Assembly (NCBI RefSeq): GCF_002796605.1 | Contig: NZ_CP024923.1 | Span: 3,913,501-3,977,500 of the forward strand | DNA from: Sphingomonas psychrotolerans | GTDB lineage: Bacteria > Pseudomonadota > Alphaproteobacteria > Sphingomonadales > Sphingomonadaceae | Direction of reading: 5' to 3' | DNA length: 64,000 bases | Shown here: positions 56,272-64,000 of the stretch, piece after piece | How positions within the stretch are numbered: the stretch's first letter is position 1 | Layout of the letters: each line of letters opens with the position of its first letter | Program-made: the position numbers and the translations under genes | Notes under the pieces: model-generated | Seen by the model: only the letters and a program-made list of their open reading frames with translations | Databases searched by the model: none | What the model was told of the DNA's origin: nothing

Positions 56272-57671
56272 CAGATGTGGATCGGCTTGCCGAGCACGCC
56301 CATCGCGGCTTCCTTGATCGCCTCGCTGTGGGTCGGGTGGGCGTGGCAGGTATAGGCGATGTCTTCGGAGGTCGCGCCGAACTCCATTGCCTGTGCGACC
56401 TGCGCGATCATCGTGCCGGCGACCGAGGTGATGATCCACGCGCCGAGCACGCGATCGGTCTTCGCATCGGCGATGACCTTCACCCAGCCGACGGTGTCGT
56501 CGATCGCCTTGGCGCGGCTGTTGCCTGCCATCGGGAACTTGCCGATTTTGATCTCGCCCTTTTCCTTGGCCTGCTCTTCGGTGAGGCCGACGCCGGCGAT
56601 TTCGGGGTGGGTGTAGACCACGCTCGGGATGACATCGTGGTTCACGATGCCGGTGAGGCCGGCGATGTTCTCGGCAACCGCGATGCCTTCGTCCTCGGCC
56701 TTGTGCGCGAGCATCGGGCCGGGGATGACGTCGCCGATCGCCCAGACGCCGTCGACCTTGGTGCGGAAGCTGTGGTCGGTTTCGATCTGGCCGCGCTGGT
56801 TGGTGGCGAGGCCGATCTTGTCGAGGCCGAGGCCGTCGGTGTTGGGCTTGCGCCCGATCGAGACGAGCACGGCATCGGCCTCGATCGTCTCGGGTGTGCC
56901 GCCTGCGGCGGGCTCGACCGTCACCGTCGCCTTGCCGCCATTGACGGCGACGCCGGTGACCTTGGTCGAGAGCTTGATCTCCATGCCCTGCTTCTTGAAG
57001 ATCTTGGCGGCTTCCTTGCGGACCTCGCTGTCCATGCCGGGGAGCAGCTGGTCGAGGAACTCGACGACCGTAACCTTGGCGCCGAGGCGCTGCCAGACCG
57101 AGCCGAGCTCGAGCCCGATCACACCGCCGCCGATCACGACGAGATGCTCGGGGACCTTCTCCAGCGCAATCGCGCCGGTCGAATCGACGACGATCTTCTG
57201 GTCGATCTCGACGCCGGGGAGCGGGGTCACCGACGATCCGGTGGCGATGACGACGTTCTTCGCGGTGACTTTCCGCTCGCCGACCTGCACCGTGTGTGCG
57301 TCGATAAAGGTGCCCAGACCCTTCACCCATTCGACCTTGTTCTTCTTGAACAGGAATTCGATACCGCCGGTCAGGCCGGTGACCGCCTTCGCCTTGTCGG
57401 CCATCATCGCCGGCAGATCGAGCTCGACGCTGCCCAGCTTGACGCCATGCTTGGCGAGCGCGCCCGAGGCGGCTTCGTAGAACTTCTCGGAGGCGTTGAG
57501 CAAAGCCTTGGAAGGGATGCAGCCGACGTTGAGGCAGGTACCGCCCAGCGTCTCGCGCGATTCCACGCAACCGGTACGCAGGCCGAGCTGCGCGGCGCGG
57601 ATCGCAGCGACATAGCCGCCGGGGCCGGAGCCGATCACGAGGACGTCGAAGTCGTAATTGCCGTCTGCCAT
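56271..57671 (-). CDS. lpdA: Dihydrolipoyl dehydrogenase (E3)
   Basis: 466 residues, the FAD enzyme that reoxidises lipoamide in the 2-oxoglutarate dehydrogenase complex. FAD site VIGSGPGGYVAAIRAAQLG; redox disulfide Cys46-Cys51 in GGTCLNVGCIPSK; NAD site VIGGGVIGLELGSVWQRLGA; catalytic His-Glu in the C-terminal HAHPTHSEA. All residues present. Encoded downstream of sucB; the two are separated by the repeat-bracketed GIY-YIG remnant. Confidence 0.97.
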   Translation of the reverse strand: MADGNYDFDVLVIGSGPGGYVAAIRAAQLGLRTGCVESRETLGGTCLNVGCIPSKALLNASEKFYEAASGALAKHGVKLGSVELDLPAMMADKAKAVTGLTGGIEFLFKKNKVEWVKGLGTFIDAHTVQVGERKVTAKNVVIATGSSVTPLPGVEIDQKIVVDSTGAIALEKVPEHLVVIGGGVIGLELGSVWQRLGAKVTVVEFLDQLLPGMDSEVRKEAAKIFKKQGMEIKLSTKVTGVAVNGGKATVTVEPAAGGTPETIEADAVLVSIGRKPNTDGLGLDKIGLATNQRGQIETDHSFRTKVDGVWAIGDVIPGPMLAHKAEDEGIAVAENIAGLTGIVNHDVIPSVVYTHPEIAGVGLTEEQAKEKGEIKIGKFPMAGNSRAKAIDDTVGWVKVIADAKTDRVLGAWIITSVAGTMIAQVAQAMEFGATSEDIAYTCHAHPTHSEAIKEAAMGVLGKPIHI

Positions 57672-57686
57672 CTACTTGCTCCACTT

Positions 57687-57764
57687 GTGCTCCTGCGAAA
57701 GCAGGAGCCCAGGGTTACGAAGGGCGCCGCTTGTGGCTCTGGACTCCTGCTTTCGCAGGAGCAC
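57687..57764. repeat. REP-like inverted pair, left flank of the GIY-YIG remnant (CTCCTGCGAAAGCAGGAG type)
   Basis: Arms at 57687-57712 and 57739-57764, each built on CTCCTGCGAAAGCAGGAG and facing each other, with one mismatch over 26 bases and 26 bases between. The right arm ends two bases from the GIY-YIG stop codon. Confidence 0.9.
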
Positions 57765-57766
57765 GA

Positions 57767-58075
57767 CTAGCCAAACAACGTCCCGTACAAATCCTTCCAC
57801 TGCGGATTATGTTGTTCGATCAGTTCGATCTTCCAAGCCCGCTTCCATTTTTTATCTGCAGCTCGCGAAGGCGAGCTGCATCGAGATCGTCATGTGCCTC
57901 GTACCAGACGAGGAGCTTGCAGCCGTGCCGTTTGGTGAAGCCCTCCACCAATCCGTTGCGATGCTGCTGGTACACACGTCCGGGGAGGTCGCTGGTGACG
58001 CCGGTGTAGAGCGTTCCGTTGCGCTTGCTCGCCATGATGTAGACACAGCCGGATTTCGTTTCTGCCTCCCGTCAT
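57767..58075 (-). pseudogene. GIY-YIG nuclease-family gene, frameshifted
   Basis: A UPF0213-like single-domain GIY-YIG protein. From ATG at 58033-58035 it reads MASKRNGTLYTGVTSDLPGR... and stops after 71 codons. At a run of six A on the coding strand (57848-57853) the frame should change: one more A gives KKWKRAWKIELIEQ and a normal C-terminus ending at the TAG at 57767-57769. The GIY half (Val-Tyr-Ile) is in frame before that ATG but has no start codon; an ATG at 58073-58075 is one base out of frame, indicating a second lesion. Decay is likeliest; frameshifting at A-AAA-AAT is a less likely alternative. It exactly fills the space between two repeat pairs. Confidence 0.8.
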
Positions 58076-58154
58076 GGGCTCCTGCGAAAGCAGGAGCCCA
58101 GAGTCGCAAGCGATGTCCTTTAGTAATCCTGGGCTCCTGCTTTCGCAGGAGCAC
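58076..58154. repeat. REP-like inverted pair, right flank of the GIY-YIG remnant (CTCCTGCGAAAGCAGGAG type)
   Basis: Arms at 58076-58101 and 58129-58154, facing each other, 27 bases between; the same unit as at 57687-57764. It abuts the ATG at 58073-58075. It ends 13 bases from the sucB stop. Confidence 0.9.
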
Positions 58155-58167
58155 ATGGAGATAGATC

Positions 58168-59397
58168 TTACAGATCGATCAGCAGCCGGGTCGGATCCTC
58201 GATCGCATTCTTGAGCGCGACGAGGAAGGTGACTGCCTCGCGGCCGTCGATCAGGCGGTGATCATAGCTGAGCGCGAGATACATCATCGGACGGACGACG
58301 ATCTGGCCATCGCGGACCACCGGGCGGTCCTCGATACGGTGAAGGCCGAGCACCGCGCTTTGCGGCGGATTGATGATCGGAGTCGACATCAGCGAGCCGA
58401 ACACACCACCGTTGGAGATGGTGAAAGTCCCCCCCTTCATCTCTTCCATCTTGAGCGTGCCGTCCTTGGCGCGCTTGCCGAAATCGCCGATCGTCTTCTC
58501 GATGCCGGCGACCGACAGGCTTTGCGCGTCGCGGATGACGGGCACGACGAGGCCCTGCGGTGCGGAGACTGCGACCGAAATGTCGGCATAATCGTGATAG
58601 ACGATCTCTTCGCCGTCGATCGACGCGTTGACCGAGGGAATGTCGCGCAGCGCCTGGACGGCGGCCTTCACGAAGAAGCCCATGAAGCCGAGACGGACGC
58701 CGTGCTTCTTCTCGAACAGATCCTTGTACTTCGTCCGCGCGGCGATGACTTCGGTCATGTCGACGTCGTTGAACGTCGTCAGCATCGCGGCGGTGTTCTG
58801 CGCTTCCTTGAGGCGCTTGGCGACGGTCTGGCGCAGGCGCGTCATGCGGACGCGTTCTTCCTTGCGGCCTCCCGAAGTCGAAGCGGCCGGAGCAGGAGCA
58901 GGCGCGGCTGCCGGAGCGGCAGCGGGCTTGGCTGCTGCGGCGGCGACGACATCGTCCTTGGTCAGCCGGCCGTCCTTGCCGGTGCCCTGCACGGTCGAGG
59001 GATCGACGCCGGTCTCGAGCACCGCGCGACGCACCGACGGCGACAGTGCGGCGGCGTCGGCACCGCGTTCGCGGACCTGCTCGCCGGGTCCTGCCTGTTC
59101 GCCGGTCGCGACGGGCGCGGGTGCGGCAGGGGCAGAGGCGGGTGCGGCAGCAGCGGCTCCGCCGCCTTCGCCGACCGTCGCGATCACCGCGCCGACTGCG
59201 ACGGTGTCGCCGACCTTGACCAACTGGTCACCCATCACGCCCGCAACGGGCGAAGGGACCTCGACCGAGACCTTGTCGGTCTCGAGGCTGGCGATCGGCT
59301 CGTCGAGCTTGACCGCGTCGCCGGGCTTCTTGAGCCACTCGCCGAGCGTCGCTTCGGTGATCGATTCCCCCAGGACCGGGACCTTAACGTCTGCCAT
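58168..59397 (-). CDS. sucB: 2-oxoglutarate dehydrogenase E2, dihydrolipoyllysine succinyltransferase
   Basis: 409 residues. Lipoyl domain 1-77 with the modified Lys42 in [11 protein letters not shown]. An Ala/Pro-rich linker is followed by a peripheral-subunit-binding domain (about 118-155, [34 protein letters not shown]). A second linker leads to the catalytic domain, with the active-site region [19 protein letters not shown] near the end. It forms the core of the complex with SucA and Lpd. Next gene downstream of sucA; a palindromic repeat pair lies between them. Confidence 0.97.
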   Translation of the reverse strand: MADVKVPVLGESITEATLGEWLKKPGDAVKLDEPIASLETDKVSVEVPSPVAGVMGDQLVKVGDTVAVGAVIATVGEGGGAAAAAPASAPAAPAPVATGEQAGPGEQVRERGADAAALSPSVRRAVLETGVDPSTVQGTGKDGRLTKDDVVAAAAAKPAAAPAAAPAPAPAASTSGGRKEERVRMTRLRQTVAKRLKEAQNTAAMLTTFNDVDMTEVIAARTKYKDLFEKKHGVRLGFMGFFVKAAVQALRDIPSVNASIDGEEIVYHDYADISVAVSAPQGLVVPVIRDAQSLSVAGIEKTIGDFGKRAKDGTLKMEEMKGGTFTISNGGVFGSLMSTPIINPPQSAVLGLHRIEDRPVVRDGQIVVRPMMYLALSYDHRLIDGREAVTFLVALKNAIEDPTRLLIDL

Positions 59398-59409
59398 CTT
59401 GTCTACCTC

Positions 59410-59483
59410 GTCATCCCGGTGAAAGCCGGGATCTCATGGTGTTATATGCTATCGCCCGAGATCCCGGCTTTTGCCGGGATGAC
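59410..59483. repeat. REP-like inverted pair between sucA and sucB (CCCGG...AAAGCCGGG type)
   Basis: Arms at 59410-59435 (GTCATCCCGGTGAAAGCCGG...) and 59458-59483 (its near reverse complement), 22 bases between. Same family as the pair between groES and groEL. It occupies most of the 91-base gap. Confidence 0.88.
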
Positions 59484-59488
59484 GGGAA

Positions 59489-62419
59489 TTACGATTTCCG
59501 GGTCCGACGAATCTCTTCGCGAACGCTGTGGCCGAGCGCTTCGGCGACGAGCGCGCCCTGCTCCGCGGTGTGGCGCTTCATCAGGCCGGTGGCGGGCGAC
59601 GCCGCCGCGGCGCGACCGGCATAACGCGGGCGCTGCGGCTTGCTGGCCGCATCGATCAGCGACTGCTCGATGAACGGCTCGACGAAGAACCAATAGCCGT
59701 TGTTCTTCGGCTCTTCCTGCGCCCAGATCACCTCTTCGAGGTTGGGCATGCGCTTGAGACGCGCAGTGAGCGGCTCGCCCGGGAAGGGATAGAGCTGCTC
59801 GATCCGGACGATCGCGGTGTTCTGGTCGCCCGCCGCGTCGCGTGCCTCGATCAGGTCGTAGGCGACCTTCCCGGTGCATAGCACCAGGCGCTTCACGTCC
59901 AGATCCGCCGGTGCCGAGGGATCCGAGAGGATGCGCTGGAAGTGCGTGTCGCCGAGGAAGTCCTCGGCCCGGGACACCGCCATCTTGTGGCGAAGCAGCG
60001 ACTTGGGGGTCATCTGCACCAAAGGCTTGCGGAAATTGCGGTGCATCTGGCGGCGCAGCAAGTGGAAATAGTTGGCAGGCGTGGTGATGTTGACCACCTG
60101 CATATTGTCCTGCGCGCAGAGCTGAAGGAAGCGCTCGGGACGGGCCGAGCTGTGCTCGGGGCCCTGGCCTTCATAGCCGTGCGGGAGCAGCATCACGAGG
60201 CCGTTGGCGCGCAGCCACTTGGCTTCGCCCGACGCGATGAACTGATCGATCATGATCTGCGCGCCGTTGACGAAATCGCCGAACTGCGCCTCCCACAGCA
60301 CCAGCGCTTTCGGATCGGCCGAGGCATAGCCATATTCGAAGCCGAGCACGCCATATTCGGACAGCGGGCTGTCGAGCACTTCGAAATTGCCGTGCGGGAT
60401 CGTCTGCAGCGGCACGTATTTGTTCTCGGTCTTCTGATCGACCCAGACGGCGTGGCGCTGGCTGAACGTGCCGCGGCCCGAATCCTGCCCCGAGAGGCGG
60501 ACGCCGAAGCCTTCGGAAAGCAACGCGCCGAACGCCAGCGCCTCGCCGGTCGCCCAGTCGAAATTCTCGCCCGACTTGAACATCTCGCGCTTGGCGTCGA
60601 GCACGCGGCCGAGAGTCTTGTGGATCTCGAGGTCGGCGGGGATCTCGGTCAGCGTGCGGCCGAGGCTGTCGAACAATTTCTTCTCAATGCCGGTATCGAC
60701 GCTGCGCCGCGCGGTCTCGGCATCGGCGGGCGCGCCGAGGCCCGACCAGCGGCCGGCGAACCAGTCGGCCTTGTTGGGGAGGTACGACTTGCCCGCCTCG
60801 AACTCGCCTTCGAGCAAGGTCGTGAACTGGCTGGTCTTCTCGTCGACGAAGGCCTGATCGGCCACGCCCTCCGCGGCGAGACGCCTGGCGTAAACCTCGC
60901 TGACCGGGGGATGCTGCTTGATCTTGGCGTACATCAAAGGCTGAGTGAAGCTCGGCTCGTCGCCTTCGTTATGACCGAAGCGGCGATAGCACCACATGTC
61001 GATCACGACGTCGCGTTTGAACTTCTGGCGGAACTCGATCGCGACCTTGCAGGCGAAGGTCACCGCTTCGGGATCGTCGCCGTTGACGTGGAGAATCGGC
61101 GCCTGGACGCCCTTGGCGACATCCGACGGGTACGGCGAGGAGCGTGCGAATTGCGGGCTCGTCGTGAAGCCGATCTGGTTGTTGATGACGAAGTGGATGC
61201 AGCCGCCGGTATTGTAGCCGCGGATCCCCGAAAAGCCGAGGCACTCCCAGACGATGCCCTGGCCCGCGAACGCCGCGTCGCCATGGATGAGGACGGGAAG
61301 AACCTGCTCGTGCTCGACGAGGTCGCTGCGCAGCGTCTGCAACGCCCGCGACTTGCCGAGGACGACCGGATTCACCGCTTCGAGGTGCGAGGGGTTGGCG
61401 ACCAGCGACATATGAACGCTGATCCCGTCGAACTCGCGATCGGTACTGGTGCCGAGATGGTATTTCACGTCACCCGAGCCGGCGACGTCATCGGGGTTGG
61501 CCGAGCCGCCGCCGAATTCGTGGAAGATCACCCGGAACGGCTTGGCCATGACGTTGGCGAGGACGTTGAGGCGGCCGCGATGCGCCATGCCGTAGACGAT
61601 CTCGCGGATGCCCATCGACCCGCCATATTTGATCACCGCTTCCAGCGCCGGGATCATCGCTTCGCCGCCGTCGAGGCCGAAGCGCTTGGTGCCGACATAT
61701 TTGCGGCCGAGGAATTTCTCCCACTGCTCGGCTTCGATCACCTTGGAGAGGATCGCCTTCTTGCCGTCGGGCGTGAAGGTGACGGCCTTGTCCTTGCCTT
61801 CCATCCGCTCCTGGAGGAAGCGGCGCTCCTCGACATCGGCGATGTGCATATATTCGAGGCCGACATTGCCGCAGTAATTGGCGCGCAGGATGTCGATGAT
61901 CTCGCGCACGGTCGCCCATTGCAGCCCGAGCACGCCGCCGAGATAGATCGGGCGATCGAGGTCGCTGTCGGGGAAGCCGTGATATTCGGTGCGCAGATCC
62001 TCGGGTAGATCCTGGCGGGCGAGCCCGAGCGGATCGAGATTGGCGGCGAGGTGGCCGCGCACGCGATAGGTGCGGATCAGCAGCATCGCGCGGATCGAAT
62101 CGCCCGCCGCCTTGACGATATCGTCTTGCGACGGGGTGGCGGCTGCGGGCTTGGGCAGGGTGCCGGGCTTGGCCGGCTTGGGCGCGGGCTCCATCTGGGT
62201 GGGGTCGAGCCCTGCCGTCAGCGCGTCGGTTTCGCTCAGCGGCCAGCGCGGATTGGCCCAGCTCGGGCCTTGGGCGGTGTTGTCGAGGCCCTCGAACCAT
62301 TGCCGCCAGCCCGGCTCGATCGAATTCGGGTCGGCCTTGTAGCGGCGGTACAATGTCTCGACGAAGGCGGGGCTCACGCCGCCGGCGATGTCGTCGAAGT
62401 CGAGGCCCTCATAGCCCAT
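59489..62419 (-). CDS. sucA: 2-oxoglutarate dehydrogenase E1 component
   Basis: 976 residues, the thiamine-diphosphate decarboxylase of the TCA complex. N-terminal E2-binding start MGYEGLDFDDIAGGVSPAFVETLYRRYK. Core motifs: GMAHRGRLNVLANVMAKP, a ThDP-region GDAAFAGQGIVWECL, and RRFGHNEGDEPSFTQPLMY. The C-terminal half has GYEGQGPEHSSARPERFLQL. The ATG at 62417-62419 is preferred over a TTG two codons earlier. All parts are present. Confidence 0.97.
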   Translation of the reverse strand: MGYEGLDFDDIAGGVSPAFVETLYRRYKADPNSIEPGWRQWFEGLDNTAQGPSWANPRWPLSETDALTAGLDPTQMEPAPKPAKPGTLPKPAAATPSQDDIVKAAGDSIRAMLLIRTYRVRGHLAANLDPLGLARQDLPEDLRTEYHGFPDSDLDRPIYLGGVLGLQWATVREIIDILRANYCGNVGLEYMHIADVEERRFLQERMEGKDKAVTFTPDGKKAILSKVIEAEQWEKFLGRKYVGTKRFGLDGGEAMIPALEAVIKYGGSMGIREIVYGMAHRGRLNVLANVMAKPFRVIFHEFGGGSANPDDVAGSGDVKYHLGTSTDREFDGISVHMSLVANPSHLEAVNPVVLGKSRALQTLRSDLVEHEQVLPVLIHGDAAFAGQGIVWECLGFSGIRGYNTGGCIHFVINNQIGFTTSPQFARSSPYPSDVAKGVQAPILHVNGDDPEAVTFACKVAIEFRQKFKRDVVIDMWCYRRFGHNEGDEPSFTQPLMYAKIKQHPPVSEVYARRLAAEGVADQAFVDEKTSQFTTLLEGEFEAGKSYLPNKADWFAGRWSGLGAPADAETARRSVDTGIEKKLFDSLGRTLTEIPADLEIHKTLGRVLDAKREMFKSGENFDWATGEALAFGALLSEGFGVRLSGQDSGRGTFSQRHAVWVDQKTENKYVPLQTIPHGNFEVLDSPLSEYGVLGFEYGYASADPKALVLWEAQFGDFVNGAQIMIDQFIASGEAKWLRANGLVMLLPHGYEGQGPEHSSARPERFLQLCAQDNMQVVNITTPANYFHLLRRQMHRNFRKPLVQMTPKSLLRHKMAVSRAEDFLGDTHFQRILSDPSAPADLDVKRLVLCTGKVAYDLIEARDAAGDQNTAIVRIEQLYPFPGEPLTARLKRMPNLEEVIWAQEEPKNNGYWFFVEPFIEQSLIDAASKPQRPRYAGRAAAASPATGLMKRHTAEQGALVAEALGHSVREEIRRTRKS

Positions 62420-62478
62420 GGTCAATTCCGTTCCGTGGTAGCGCTCACATCCTCATATAGGCGTGCGAGCGCAGCAAT

Positions 62479-63363
62479 TTACCCCTTGAGCACTTCGACC
62501 AGCGTCGAGCCGAGCTCGGAGGGGCTGGCGGCGACGCGGATGCCGGCTGCTTCCATCGCCGCGATCTTGCTCTCGGCATCGCCCTTGCCGCCCGAGACGA
62601 TCGCGCCGGCATGGCCCATGCGGCGGCCCGGAGGCGCGGTGCGGCCCGCGATGAAGCCGGCCATCGGCTTCTTGCGGCCGCGCTTCGCCTCGTCGATCAG
62701 GAACTGCGCCGCCTGCTCCTCGGCGTCGCCGCCGATCTCGCCGATCATGATGATCGAGTGAGTCGCCTCGTCGGCGAGGAACAATTCGAGCACGTCGATG
62801 AAGTTGGTGCCGTTGACCGGATCGCCGCCGATGCCGACCGCAGTGGTCTGGCCGAGGCCGGCATTGGTCGTCTGGAACACCGCCTCATAAGTCAGCGTGC
62901 CCGAGCGCGATACGACGCCGACCGAACCCTGCGAGAAGATGCTGCCGGGCATGATGCCGATCTTGCACTCGCCGGGCGTCAGCACGCCGGGGCAGTTCGG
63001 GCCGATCAGGCGCGACTTCGAGCCCGAAAGCGCGCGCTTGACCTTGACCATGTCGAGCACCGGAATGCCTTCGGTGATCGTGACGATCAGCGGGATTTCG
63101 GCGTCGATCGCCTCGAGGATCGAGTCGGCTGCGAAGGGGGGCGGCACGTAGATCACCGACGCGGTGGCGCCGGTCTTCGCCTTGGCCTCGGCGACGGTGT
63201 TGTACACGGGCAGCCCGAGGTGCTCGGTGCCGCCCTTGCCCGGCGTGACGCCGCCGACCATCTGCGTGCCGTATTCCAGCGCCGCCTTGGTATGGAAGCT
63301 GCCGGTCTCACCGGTCATGCCTTGGGTGATGACCTTGGTGTTCTTGTCGACGAGGATGCTCAT
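62479..63363 (-). CDS. sucD: Succinyl-CoA synthetase alpha subunit
   Basis: 294 residues. Rossmann CoA-binding start [45 protein letters not shown]. The phosphorylated histidine is in [21 protein letters not shown]. The conserved [23 protein letters not shown] is also present. Makes ATP/GTP from succinyl-CoA with SucC, whose gene normally lies immediately upstream but is not the neighbour here. About 60 bases separate it from sucA. Confidence 0.97.
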   Translation of the reverse strand: MSILVDKNTKVITQGMTGETGSFHTKAALEYGTQMVGGVTPGKGGTEHLGLPVYNTVAEAKAKTGATASVIYVPPPFAADSILEAIDAEIPLIVTITEGIPVLDMVKVKRALSGSKSRLIGPNCPGVLTPGECKIGIMPGSIFSQGSVGVVSRSGTLTYEAVFQTTNAGLGQTTAVGIGGDPVNGTNFIDVLELFLADEATHSIIMIGEIGGDAEEQAAQFLIDEAKRGRKKPMAGFIAGRTAPPGRRMGHAGAIVSGGKGDAESKIAAMEAAGIRVAASPSELGSTLVEVLKG

Positions 63364-63368
63364 GAGTT

Positions 63369-64000
63369 TCAGCGGCCCTTTTTGCTGGCAACGCGAAGAG
63401 AAAGTTGGATGCGGTCACCCGGCATGTCGCGACCGCCCCTGGTGATATGGGCGACAGCGATCAGCGGGGTTCCGTCAGTGGCCGTGACCGACCATTCGGG
63501 AGTCCACCATTTGGCTGGCTTGCCGTTCTTGCCCACCGCCTCGGCGGCATTGGCCGGAGGCGCGCCGAGCGCCGCCGTCATCGCGGAAACCACCGCGTCC
63601 TTCGCAGGCAGGCCGGCGACATAGAATGTCGCGTTGCACTGCGGCGACTTGTTTCCCAGAAAGACGTCGGCCTGAGAAATGATGACGCCCTCACCGCGCC
63701 AAAGGCCGATCGCAGGAGGATTCTTGCCGCCCATCGCGAACTGAACGGGTGTGAGCGACTGGGCTACGGCCGCCTTGCTCACGCCCACTGCCCGCGCGTC
63801 GCCGAGCACGCATACATTCTTGAAAAGGTCGGTCATGGCGGCCGGTTCGATCGCGACGGGCGCTGGCGGCGTGGCAGTACCGCCGGCAAAATCGAGCGAC
63901 ATCATGCGGCCGAGGTCGTCCGTCCACATGGCCCCGCTCTGCGCCGAAGCGACGCCCGGAAAGGCGAGCGCAACGAAACAGGCGGAGAGGATCAGACCGC
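63369..64000 (-). CDS. Secreted protein of unknown function upstream of sucD (5' end beyond window)
   Basis: The frame runs to the right edge. The visible start is a hydrophobic stretch ([20 protein letters not shown]), evidently the rest of a signal peptide, so the ATG at 63927-63929 is internal. About 190 mature residues with paired cysteines ([21 protein letters not shown]) and a beta-rich C-terminus ending ASKKGR. No recognised family. Its stop is five bases before the sucD ATG, and the sucD ribosome-binding site (AAAGGG) lies in its last codons, so the two are coupled. Confidence 0.7.
   Translation of the reverse strand, partial: GLILSACFVALAFPGVASAQSGAMWTDDLGRMMSLDFAGGTATPPAPVAIEPAAMTDLFKNVCVLGDARAVGVSKAAVAQSLTPVQFAMGGKNPPAIGLWRGEGVIISQADVFLGNKSPQCNATFYVAGLPAKDAVVSAMTAALGAPPANAAEAVGKNGKPAKWWTPEWSVTATDGTPLIAVAHITRGGRDMPGDRIQLSLRVASKKGR

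Noticed and set aside
55720..57684. 654-codon minus-strand frame through lpd into the DUF2314 gene
   Set aside because: Only its last 183 codons form a real protein; the rest is the wrong frame of lpd.
57687..58154. CRISPR array
   Set aside because: The repeats are inverted pairs around a gene, not direct repeats with unique spacers, and no cas gene is present.

Overview
The window looks like chromosome from a sphingomonad-type alphaproteobacterium. It is GC-rich and densely packed, with many ATGA/GTGA stop-start overlaps. The gene content fits: a MucR/Ros zinc-finger regulator, an Rrf2-SUF operon, a TonB-dependent receptor, the PEP-CTERM-type PrsK/PrsR/PrsT cluster with an exopolysaccharide glycosyltransferase, a CIRCE-controlled groESL, and an odhAB-lpd (sucAB-lpd) operon. 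The species cannot be named from sequence alone.

Layout. 1-3.7 kb (minus strand): a housekeeping run ending in fur, with nfuA, a nitroreductase, tsaB, rimI and mucR. 3.97-11.4 kb: a secreted M16 peptidase (plus), then an acyl-CoA synthetase, gamma-glutamyltransferase and pyrD (minus). 11.7-20.0 kb (plus): an AraC regulator and a complete SUF Fe-S assembly operon (rrf2-sufB-[five small ORFs]-sufC-sufD-sufS-sufT-sufA). The genes overlap head to tail throughout, and an unusual block of small, mostly secreted proteins sits between sufB and sufC. 20.0-30.4 kb: a family 2 glycosyltransferase, aldo/keto reductase, GreB-like factor, TonB receptor, ligA, an MBL-fold hydrolase, and small membrane or lipoprotein genes. 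30.5-31.9 kb: a LysM-nuclease toxin with an overlapping immunity-like gene. 32.2-34.6 kb: an 11-bp tandem array followed by uvrB. 34.7-36.2 kb: a hemerythrin, a lipoprotein and a stand-alone small plus-strand transcript candidate. 36.2-44.3 kb: eps transferase-prsK-prsR-prsT (minus) and a divergent mannose-1-phosphate guanylyltransferase. 44.3-48.5 kb: a Tat-exported PepF-like peptidase and groESL. 48.6-50.3 kb: a second polymorphic-toxin (HNH) and SMI1 immunity pair. 50.5-55.7 kb: membrane proteins, sppA and an acetyltransferase. 55.7-64 kb (minus): secreted protein-sucD-sucA-sucB-lpd-DUF2314, the 2-oxoglutarate dehydrogenase part of the TCA cycle, interrupted by a decayed GIY-YIG gene bracketed by palindromic repeats.

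The most notable signals are these. (1) A small plus-strand transcript candidate at 35.87-36.15 kb has a 15-base perfect complement to the usual 16S rRNA 3' tail in front of an 18-codon ORF, and ends in its own terminator. (2) A GIY-YIG gene exactly fills the space between two inverted-repeat pairs, suggesting a mobile unit; related repeats lie elsewhere in the window. (3) The small secreted protein block, including a paralogous pair, is embedded in the SUF operon. (4) An 11-bp phased tandem array lies upstream of uvrB. (5) Two toxin-immunity pairs are present. No tRNA, rRNA, CRISPR array or complete insertion sequence was seen.
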